Assembly: GCA_937893015.1 (NCBI GenBank)
Contig: CALBJX010000096.1
Coordinates: 1 to 24,225 of the forward strand
Length of the DNA stretch: 24,225 nucleotides
Direction: 5' to 3'
DNA from: an uncultured Verrucomicrobiales bacterium
Lineage (GTDB): Bacteria > Verrucomicrobiota > Verrucomicrobiia > Verrucomicrobiales > Akkermansiaceae
Under the pieces are notes generated by a model that had not been told where the DNA came from, ran no database searches, and saw only the letters and a list, made by a program, of their open reading frames with translations. Shown in pieces: positions 14,978 to 21,637 of the stretch (within the stretch, counting starts at the first letter, position 1; every line of letters begins with the position of its first letter). Made by a program: the position numbers and the translations under genes.

Positions 14978-15487
14978 TTATCGCGCCGCAAATTCCTTTG
15001 CCAGCCTGATGTAGTCCTGGGCGTGCCGGAGGTTGGCCTGTTCGGTGTCGTCGGGGAGGGTTTTGACGACTTTGGCGGGGGAGCCGAGGACGAGGGAGTG
15101 GGGAGGAATGATGGTGTTTTTGGTGACGAGGGCGTGGGCGCCGACGATGGAGCCGTGGCCGATGACAGCGCCGTCGAGGACGACGGCTCCCATGCCGATG
15201 AGGCAGTTATCTTCGACCATGCAAGCGTGGAGGGTGACGCTGTGGCCGACGGTGACGTGGCGGCCGAGGGTGCAGCCGAGGTTGTAGTCCACGTGGATGC
15301 AGCAGTTGTCTTGGACGTTGCTGCCCTCGCCGATGCGGATGGGGGCGACATCGCCGCGGAGGGTCGTGTTGTACCAGACGGAGGAGGCGGGGGCGAGGAC
15401 GACGTCGCCGATGATGTCCGCGCTGGCGGCGACAAAGGCGGGGGAGTCGAGCACGGGGGTGATGCCGCGGAAGGATTCAATGGCCAT
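14978..15487 (-). CDS. Gamma-type carbonic anhydrase family protein
   Basis: A 169-residue left-handed beta-helix protein with hexapeptide repeats from about residue 22 to 135. The zinc ligands of the gamma carbonic anhydrase family have counterparts at H65 (CCIHVDYN), H82 and H87 (GHSVTLHAC, with the usual 5-residue spacing). Length matches the short YrdA/PaaY/CaiE-like subgroup of about 170-190 residues. It may hydrate CO2, but many members of this subgroup have other or unknown roles, so the activity is not certain. It is probably the last gene of a five-gene minus-strand cluster, starting 27 nt after the preceding stop. A 6-bp inverted repeat lies after the gene, but no convincing terminator is visible. 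Confidence 0.88.
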   Translation of the reverse strand: MAIESFRGITPVLDSPAFVAASADIIGDVVLAPASSVWYNTTLRGDVAPIRIGEGSNVQDNCCIHVDYNLGCTLGRHVTVGHSVTLHACMVEDNCLIGMGAVVLDGAVIGHGSIVGAHALVTKNTIIPPHSLVLGSPAKVVKTLPDDTEQANLRHAQDYIRLAKEFAAR

Positions 15488-15514
15488 GGCTTTTAGGAAG
15501 GGCGCAATGCGTCT

Positions 15515-15817
15515 TTAGCCGCGGGCGGCATCGACAATCTGTTGCAGGGGGGCGCGGTCGTAGGCATCCGCCCACTTTTTCAGCTCCTTGCCGGAGTAGG
15601 AGGCGAGGCCGTCCGCCGTGAGCTGGCGGGCGAGTTTGCCCGCAGGGATGAGCATGCAGAGGAAGTTTGCGTCGCTCTCGTTGCCGGTGCAGATGGTGCC
15701 CTCCTTGGTCATGATGACACCGTCATCGGGGCACATGGAGTTGAGCTTGATGATGGCGGCGGAGAGGGCTTCCTGCGCCACTTCGAAAGGTTGGGGGGAT
15801 TGCGGTTCGTCGGCCAT
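15515..15817 (-). CDS. 100-residue protein of unknown function in the sufS cluster
   Basis: A small acidic protein that I do not recognise. Residues about 11-27 form a probable helix (EVAQEALSAAIIKLNSM); a central portion contains three cysteines (NSMCPDD, TICTG, NFLCML), and the C-terminal third looks helical. It has no signal peptide or membrane segment. The ATG is 2 nt after the sufS stop and the stop is 27 nt before the carbonic anhydrase start, so it is almost certainly cotranscribed with both. The tight spacing makes it a candidate SufS partner, but the sequence does not show the SufE or SufU signature cysteine contexts, so this is only a guess. Confidence 0.75.
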   Translation of the reverse strand: MADEPQSPQPFEVAQEALSAAIIKLNSMCPDDGVIMTKEGTICTGNESDANFLCMLIPAGKLARQLTADGLASYSGKELKKWADAYDRAPLQQIVDAARG

Positions 15818-15819
15818 GG

Positions 15820-17052
15820 TCAGCGGAGCATGTTGAGGGCGCGTTCGGTGGCGCGCAGGGCGCGGTCGATGTCGTCCTCGTTGTTGTAAAGAGCGATGGA
15901 ATAGCGGGTGGTGCCGGTGATGCCGAGGCTCGCCATGAAGGGCTGGCAGCAGTGGTGACCCATGCGGACGGCGATACCCATCTGGTCCAGCAGGGTGCCG
16001 AGGTCGTAGTGGTGCACACCGGGCACATGGATGGAGATGAGCGAGCCGCGCTTGTCGCGCCCGCCGAGTATCTGCACGCCTTCCAGCGCGGCAAGACCGT
16101 CGTACAAGCGGCGGGTGAGCGCCATCTCGTGTGCGTCAATGGCTTCCAAGCCGACGCGCTGCACATAGCGCAGGGCCTCCGCGAGCAGAATGTTGCCGCC
16201 GATGTTGGGTGTACCCGCTTCGTACTTGAAGGGCAGCGTGTTGTAGGTTGTCTTTTCGAAGGACACCTCGCTGATCATCTCGCCGCCGCCGAGCCACGGC
16301 GGCAGCTGCTCCAGCAGCTCGGCGCGGCCCCAGAGTGCGCCCGTGCCCGTGGGGGCATAGATTTTATGGCCTGAGAAGGCATAGAAATCGCAGCCCAGTT
16401 CCTGTACGTTGACAGGGAGGTGCGCGGTGCTCTGCGCACCGTCCGCCAGCACGAGAGTGCGCGGGTTGTTGCGCTTGGCAGCGGCGATGATGTCCGCCAC
16501 GGGGTTCAGCGCACCGAGGGCGTTCGAGATAACGGGCACGGCGACAAGGCGCGTGCGCGGCGTGAGCATCTGCTCGTAGGCGGCGAAGTCGAAGGTCAGC
16601 TCCTCCGTGAGCGGGATGGGGCGAAGACGCGCTCCCGTGCGCTCGCAAAGCATCTGCCACGGCACGATGTTGGAGTGGTGCGCATCCGTAGTGACGAGAA
16701 TTTCATCCCCCTGCCCCACCAGGCCGGAGAGCGCGAGCGTCTGCGCCACGAGGTTGATGCCCATGGTGGTGCCGCTCGTGAAGATGATTTCGCGGGCGGA
16801 GGCGGCATGCAGGAAATCCGCGATGGTTTGGCGGGCGGCTTCGTGCTGCTCGGTGGCGAGGCGGCTCAGGTAGTGTGCGCCGCGGTGGATGTTGGCGTTG
16901 GCCTGCTCGTAGTAGCGCTGCGCGGCTTCCTCCACGCAGAGGGGTTTCTGGGTGGTGGCGGCGTTGTCGAGATACACAATGGGCCATTGGCCCTTACCGA
17001 TGCGTTCGCGGAGAATCGTGAACTGCGCACGTTCCCGAAGGATGTCACTCAT
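15820..17052 (-). CDS. sufS: Cysteine desulfurase, SufS type
   Basis: A 410-residue PLP-dependent enzyme that takes sulfur from L-cysteine for iron-sulfur cluster assembly. Visible motifs are YLDNAATTQKP (27-37), H125 in DAHHSN, D204 in LADGAQST, the PLP lysine K230 in SGHKIYAPTG, and the catalytic cysteine C368 in RMGHHCCQP, the RxGHHCxQP signature of group II (SufS) enzymes. The ATG at 17052 overlaps the stop of the upstream gene as ATGA, so translation is coupled; a longer in-frame start at 17118 is inside that gene and not supported. No sufBCD genes are in the window, so the partners are elsewhere. Biotin synthase, also encoded here, is one iron-sulfur client, though about 10 kb away. Confidence 0.95.
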   Translation of the reverse strand: MSDILRERAQFTILRERIGKGQWPIVYLDNAATTQKPLCVEEAAQRYYEQANANIHRGAHYLSRLATEQHEAARQTIADFLHAASAREIIFTSGTTMGINLVAQTLALSGLVGQGDEILVTTDAHHSNIVPWQMLCERTGARLRPIPLTEELTFDFAAYEQMLTPRTRLVAVPVISNALGALNPVADIIAAAKRNNPRTLVLADGAQSTAHLPVNVQELGCDFYAFSGHKIYAPTGTGALWGRAELLEQLPPWLGGGEMISEVSFEKTTYNTLPFKYEAGTPNIGGNILLAEALRYVQRVGLEAIDAHEMALTRRLYDGLAALEGVQILGGRDKRGSLISIHVPGVHHYDLGTLLDQMGIAVRMGHHCCQPFMASLGITGTTRYSIALYNNEDDIDRALRATERALNMLR

Positions 17053-18458
17053 GCCTGCTCGCCTCCCTTCAGGTGTTCCGCCATGCGGTAGGCGGCCTCC
17101 GGCACGTACTCGCGCCATGCTTCATCGCCCTCCTGAATCATGCGGACGATGTCGCGCGGGGTGCTCATGAGCAGCTTTTGGTTGAAGTAGGGCACCTCGA
17201 TAATCTTGCCGCTCTCGCGCAGGTGGCGGTAGAGGTAGTGGTATTCCTCCGGCGCGTGGTAGGTGCCCGCCGTGACGAACTCGCCCGTGTGGCGGTTAAT
17301 CCACGGCGTGACGTAGAACTTCGTTTGGTTGAGGAACATGTGCCCCATGCTGGCGAGGATGCCGCCGGGCACGCCTTCCACCCACTTGTCCTTGAAAAGC
17401 TCGTGGAGCAGACCGATGGAGAGCGCAATGGCGATGGGTTCCTTGGTGTAGCTGTTGAGCAGCTCGGAGATGCGGTGGAAATGCGTGATGTTGGTGATCA
17501 TCACGGTTTTGCCCATGGCGGCGAGGGCATCCGCGCGGTCGATGAACTCCAGCATATCGACCTCGTTGCCGCGCAGGAGGTTGGAGAGGGAGAGCTCGCA
17601 GATGTCGATGCCGCGCGTGCGCTTGTCTTCGGGCAGCGTTTCGTAGAACTTGGTGCGCACGCTGTCCATCATCTCGATATGGATGTTGCAGAGCGGCATG
17701 AAGCTGCCGCGCATGAGCACGATGGGGCGTTTGTAGAGGAGGTCGGCAGGCTGGGCCACGGTGCCGTCCGGGCAGAAGAGGGTCGCTTCGGAAAGGCCGC
17801 TGTGCACGAGCTGGAGCGCGAGGATGCGGTTGTCGAACATCGAAAAGCCGTTGCCCGAGAAGCGCATGTAGTCGATTTCGAAGAAGTGGCGGTCCACATG
17901 CTCGCCCACGCTCTGCACGAAGGTGTCCATGCGCTCGCGGTCGTAGAAGAGGGCGTGCAGCAGGTTGACGCCGAGGATGCCGAGCACGCGCATCTGCAAA
18001 TCGTGGTCGGGGATGAGCAGGCGGACGTGCATCACGAGGTCGCTCGGCTCCGCCCCGGGTTTGAGCTGGAAGCGCACGCCGAGCCACGCGCTCCACGGGC
18101 CGTTGTCGCGGTAGCCCTTGGCTTTCACCGTGTTGCAGAAGGCGAAGAAGCGGGTGTTCTCGCCGCGCTTGTCACCGAGGCGCTCAATGAGCTGCGCGTA
18201 TTCGTAGTCCATCATCTGCTCCAGGCGCTCCTCGGAGACATAGCGCTTGGAGGTGCCGTAGATGGAGTCGGATACGGTCATGTCATAGGCCGAGAGGGAT
18301 TTGGCGACCGTGCCCGCCGCCGCCCCCGCGCGGAAGAACCAGTTGGCGGTCTCCTGCCCCGCGCCGATTTCGGCGAAGGAGCCGTAGAAGGCGGGGTCAA
18401 GGTTGATGCGCAGGGCTTTTTCCTGCGTGGCGGCAAGGGCTTGTTCGATGGTGGACAT
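17049..18458 (-). CDS. Conserved protein of unknown function (469 residues)
   Basis: I recognise this as a member of a conserved family whose databank names are inconsistent, but I know no established function. It begins STIEQALAATQEKALRINLD and continues YGSFAEIGAGQETANWFFRAG. There is no signal peptide or obvious transmembrane segment, so it is probably cytosolic. Distinctive segments include GVNLLHALFYDRERMDTFV, SGNGFSMFDNRILALQLVHSG and VMITNITHFHRISELLNSYTKEPIAIALS. It shows no nucleotide-binding loop or metal motif I can assign. It starts 36 nt after the penicillin-binding protein stop and overlaps sufS by 4 bp, implying coupled expression with cysteine desulfurase. A role linked to sulfur or iron-sulfur metabolism is inference from context only. 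Confidence 0.88.
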   Translation of the reverse strand: MSTIEQALAATQEKALRINLDPAFYGSFAEIGAGQETANWFFRAGAAAGTVAKSLSAYDMTVSDSIYGTSKRYVSEERLEQMMDYEYAQLIERLGDKRGENTRFFAFCNTVKAKGYRDNGPWSAWLGVRFQLKPGAEPSDLVMHVRLLIPDHDLQMRVLGILGVNLLHALFYDRERMDTFVQSVGEHVDRHFFEIDYMRFSGNGFSMFDNRILALQLVHSGLSEATLFCPDGTVAQPADLLYKRPIVLMRGSFMPLCNIHIEMMDSVRTKFYETLPEDKRTRGIDICELSLSNLLRGNEVDMLEFIDRADALAAMGKTVMITNITHFHRISELLNSYTKEPIAIALSIGLLHELFKDKWVEGVPGGILASMGHMFLNQTKFYVTPWINRHTGEFVTAGTYHAPEEYHYLYRHLRESGKIIEVPYFNQKLLMSTPRDIVRMIQEGDEAWREYVPEAAYRMAEHLKGGEQA

Positions 18459-18494
18459 TTTAGGTTGACGGAAAAATGGTTATCGAAAAGGGGA

Positions 18495-21083
18495 TTACAG
18501 CTGCAAGGGCACGAGCGGCAGGTGGCGCAGGGGGCGCGGTGCGGGCAGCTCGATGGTGCTGTCGGGGTTCGTGCTGTTCACTTCCTCGGGGGTGTCATCC
18601 GCAGCGCCGACTTCCTCCGCCCCGCTGCCGCTGTCGCCGAGGTCATCGGCGGTCTTGTAGCGCGGGTTGAGGGAGGTGTCGCATTCGTAGGGGTCCTTGC
18701 CGAGCAAGGCGGAGGATTTCGGCAACACAGGCAGCACGGGCAGCACGCGGGAGGAGTTCATCTGCCCGCCGGGGCTGTCGAGGAAGTCCACGAGGGAGGG
18801 GCTGCCGTCACCGTGTACGGAGCACACGCCGAGGGAGACATCGCCCTTGGGGAAATACTCGTGATAGGTGGAGCGCAGGTAGCCCGCCTTGCCGTCCTGC
18901 ATGACGGATTCAAAGCAGAAGTTCGTCGCCATCTGCCCGCTGACAGTGCAGATTTCCACTTCTTCCGTGTCGTCCGGCAGCGGCAGGGGCTTGTCCGCAT
19001 AGCGGTCTCCCGCCGCACGGAACACGGCCCCCGCAATGGGGCCGCAGGTGTCCGAGCCGAAAGCCTCGGGGTAGATGGGCTGGCGGTCGTTCAGGAAGCC
19101 GACCCACACGCCGCAGGTGAAGGAGGAGTTGTACGCGAAGAGGGCGTTGTCGGAGAAATCGTAGTTGGTGCCCGTCTTGACGGCGCCGTTGAAGTTCTGC
19201 GGCAGATAGGGCTCCACGCGCTGGGCGGAGCCCTTGCTGAGGGATTCGCGCATGATGCTGTGCAGACGATAGGCGGTGCAACCGCGCGTGCTGTTCACCA
19301 TCTTGTGCGACACGGCGAGCGGGTTTTCCCACAGGATGTTGCCCGCGCTGTCCGTCACCTTGGTAACGATGTAGGGCGCGATGGGGCGCTTGCCCGCGTT
19401 GGGGAAGATGGTGTAGGCCATCGTCACTTCCTTGAGGGAGGCGGGTTCCGAACCGAGGAAGGCACGGGGGTAGAACTGCGGCTTGGCCTCCGTGCTGCCG
19501 GGGGTGCGGGCGGGTGGCGTGATGCCGACGTTCGTCAGCGTGTCCGCAAAGGCTTTGGCCCCCTTGGTAGGATGGGAACCGAGGGCGATACCGAGGCGGG
19601 CCGAGGCGGCAATCTTGCTCCAGCCCAATGCCTGGCGCGCTGTCACGGAATCCAGGTAGCGTCCCTTGTCCACCTCCATGCCCCATTCACCCAGAATGCC
19701 TTCCGACCCGCCGATGCCCGCCAGTCGGTTGTCCATGGCATCGTCCACCAGGCGGGAACAGGGAGAGTAGCCGTTCTCGAAGGCGCACATGTAGAGGAAG
19801 GGCAGCATGGCCGTGCCGAGCGGTCGTTTGCCGGACTCGATGATATCGAAATTGTCGCGGTCAAAGCTGCGACCGCCCACATACACCAACACGCCGCCCG
19901 TAGCGTTGTCCACAGTGAACACAGCGCCGTCAATATAGCGGTGCTGGGCGCAGCGCGGGTCGTTGCGGTCGGCGAACTTCACATGGCAGAAGCCGTCGTG
20001 GTTCTCCAGCTCGTTGAGCTGATCGGTGAGAGCCTTTTCCGCAGCCTCCTGCATCGTCTTGTCGATGGTGGTATACACGCGGATACCGCGGCTCTTCACG
20101 ATTTCCTCGCCGCGGGTGGGGTTCTGGAAAATGTCGATGGCCTGTTGCTGCACCAGCGCATGCAGGAAGGAGGTGTTGCGGCGCAGGGGATTGGGGTTGA
20201 GCCCCAGCGGCGTCTCCTTCACGCGGGCTGCCTCCGCGGCGCTCAGGTAGCCCGCGCGCTCCATGCGGTCAATCACATCGTTACGCCAACGCCAGTTGAG
20301 GTCGGCGTTGCGGATGGGGTTGTAGTTCTCGGGGTTCTTGATGAGGGCGGCGATACTCGCGGCCTCGCGCACGGTGAGGTCCCCGGGCTCCTTGCCGAAG
20401 TAGCCGAGGGCGGCGGAGCGGATACCATAGAAGCCGCGGCCGAAGTACACGCGGTTCAGGTAGAACTCCATGATTTGGCGCTTGTCGTACTTGTCCTCGA
20501 TGCGGCGGGCGAGGAAGATTTCCACAATCTTGCGCTCGTAGCGGCTGCCGCCGCGGGCCTGCGTGCGGCGTTCCAAATCATACGCATTGCGGGCCAGCTG
20601 CTGGGTGATGGTGGAGGCACCCTGATTCGCCTTGCCGTGCGCAGCGACGGCTTCCTTTGCAGCGCGGGCAATGCCCATGGGGTCAAAGCCGTGGTGCGTC
20701 CAGAAGGTCTTGTCCTCCTGCGCCACAAGGGCGTCAATCATGTGGGGGGAAATTTTGTCGAAGGTGACGTAGCTGCGGTTTTCATCGTAGATACGCCCGA
20801 TTTCCTCACCATTGCGGTCAAAGATGATGCAGGGGTGGTCGAGGTTGTTGATGTCCTCCAAATCGAACTCCTGTGCCCAGCGTTGGTACTTGGCGGTGAT
20901 GGTCAGGAAGAGCAGATAGCCGCACACGCCCATGGCTGCCACGAACACAGTGAACACGATGAGCAGACGACGGAAGAAGCGCCACAGAAAGCCCCCCTTT
21001 CTGCGGTGCCCGTTTTCCTTGCCCGTGCGGCGGCGTTTCTCCGCTGCCGTGCGGCGCGTCCGATACTCATCCAACGGCTCCAT
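18495..21083 (-). CDS. Class A penicillin-binding protein with degenerate transpeptidase site
   Basis: An 862-residue, PBP1a-like bifunctional architecture that polymerises peptidoglycan at the inner membrane. An Arg/Lys-rich cytosolic tail is followed by one transmembrane helix (about 40-62). The GT51 glycosyltransferase domain is intact: EDKTFWTHHG with catalytic E123, GASTITQQLARN (155-166), RKIVE (184-188) and RQIMEFYLNR (202-211). In the transpeptidase domain the SxxK motif, normally in GSxxKP, reads G-TAML-P (424-427), replacing both the nucleophile Ser and the Lys, and the SxN motif reads SKI (489-491); KTGT (636-639) is kept. It therefore probably cannot crosslink or bind beta-lactams and may act as a glycosyltransferase only. 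A Pro/Asp/Glu-rich tail ends the protein. The ATG 21083 was chosen because the in-frame ATG at 21140 is upstream of a strong promoter. Confidence 0.93.
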   Translation of the reverse strand: MEPLDEYRTRRTAAEKRRRTGKENGHRRKGGFLWRFFRRLLIVFTVFVAAMGVCGYLLFLTITAKYQRWAQEFDLEDINNLDHPCIIFDRNGEEIGRIYDENRSYVTFDKISPHMIDALVAQEDKTFWTHHGFDPMGIARAAKEAVAAHGKANQGASTITQQLARNAYDLERRTQARGGSRYERKIVEIFLARRIEDKYDKRQIMEFYLNRVYFGRGFYGIRSAALGYFGKEPGDLTVREAASIAALIKNPENYNPIRNADLNWRWRNDVIDRMERAGYLSAAEAARVKETPLGLNPNPLRRNTSFLHALVQQQAIDIFQNPTRGEEIVKSRGIRVYTTIDKTMQEAAEKALTDQLNELENHDGFCHVKFADRNDPRCAQHRYIDGAVFTVDNATGGVLVYVGGRSFDRDNFDIIESGKRPLGTAMLPFLYMCAFENGYSPCSRLVDDAMDNRLAGIGGSEGILGEWGMEVDKGRYLDSVTARQALGWSKIAASARLGIALGSHPTKGAKAFADTLTNVGITPPARTPGSTEAKPQFYPRAFLGSEPASLKEVTMAYTIFPNAGKRPIAPYIVTKVTDSAGNILWENPLAVSHKMVNSTRGCTAYRLHSIMRESLSKGSAQRVEPYLPQNFNGAVKTGTNYDFSDNALFAYNSSFTCGVWVGFLNDRQPIYPEAFGSDTCGPIAGAVFRAAGDRYADKPLPLPDDTEEVEICTVSGQMATNFCFESVMQDGKAGYLRSTYHEYFPKGDVSLGVCSVHGDGSPSLVDFLDSPGGQMNSSRVLPVLPVLPKSSALLGKDPYECDTSLNPRYKTADDLGDSGSGAEEVGAADDTPEEVNSTNPDSTIELPAPRPLRHLPLVPLQL

Positions 21084-21095
21084 CTTCTCGCGGGG

Positions 21096-21124
21096 ATTAT
21101 ACCAAAGTCGGCCACACATATCAA
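21096..21124 (-). promoter_or_regulatory. Strong promoter of the penicillin-binding protein cluster
   Basis: -35 TTGATA (21119-21124), a 17-bp spacer and a consensus, extended -10, TGG-TATAAT (hexamer 21096-21101), on the minus strand. The start would be near 21089, leaving about 6 nt before the ATG at 21083 and ruling out the longer frame. It probably drives all five genes down to the carbonic anhydrase. Confidence 0.75.
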
Positions 21125-21204
21125 GCGGCAAATTAGCCAAAAACAGGGTGAACCCGGACGCATCCCCAAGATTCCGTTTCTATTCTTGCGGGTGGGCGCA
21201 TAAA

Positions 21205-21270
21205 GCCGCCGGGAAGCCCGAAATCCGAAAGAGCCGGCGGCCGTAAGAGCGCTTTCGGACTTCGGACTTC
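21205..21270. repeat. Interleaved inverted repeats and tandem TTCGGAC heptamers
   Basis: GCCGCCGG (21205-21212) pairs with CCGGCGGC (21234-21241). In its loop, TCCGAAAG (21224-21231) pairs with CTTTCGGA (21252-21259) outside it, an interleaved arrangement that could form a pseudoknot if transcribed. The right side continues as TTCGGAC twice in tandem (21254-21267). The remainder of the 21125-21357 intergenic region shows nothing else. Function unknown. Confidence 0.45.
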
Positions 21271-21357
21271 AAAACCTCACGCTACGCCCCCGCACGGGAG
21301 AAAGCGGAATCTTGGGGGCACGTGTGAATTTTTCCCCATTTGTTAGAAAATGATAGA

Positions 21358-21385
21358 TTGACAACAGCGATTTTTTTGCTATTAT
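21358..21385 (+). promoter_or_regulatory. Distal promoter (P1) of the RHS gene
   Basis: Perfect -35 TTGACA (21358-21363), a 16-bp spacer containing a T7 run, and an extended -10, TGC-TATTAT (hexamer 21380-21385). It would produce a leader of about 245 nt that is AT-rich and without obvious structure. Confidence 0.65.
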
Positions 21386-21579
21386 CAGAACAAACGTATG
21401 ACAGGCGGCTCATAATCTATCCGCCATTCATGCCCATCTTCAAAACGCATCACCATCCTCCGCCTATTTTATCCTTATTATTAAGTCGTCTAACATAACA
21501 ATTCCGCGTCGTTAAGGCATTTGTTTTCCCTTTCACTCTCTTTTGTCACACATCTAGCAAAATCGCACCATTTATTTCT

Positions 21580-21607
21580 TTGACACATTGCTCGGTTTAA
21601 GGATAAT
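21580..21607 (+). promoter_or_regulatory. Proximal promoter (P2) of the RHS gene
   Basis: Perfect -35 TTGACA (21580-21585), a 16-bp spacer and -10 GATAAT (21602-21607). The predicted start is near 21614, about 24 nt before the ATG at 21638. There is no Shine-Dalgarno-like sequence in the leader. Confidence 0.65.
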
Positions 21608-21637
21608 AGAGATCACCTAACTACCCATCTAACAACA

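Noticed and set aside
17073..21203. 1376-codon open frame on the plus strand
   Set aside because: It lies opposite the well-recognised penicillin-binding protein and 469-residue genes and has no recognisable domain. It has no promoter near its start, whereas the minus-strand genes do.
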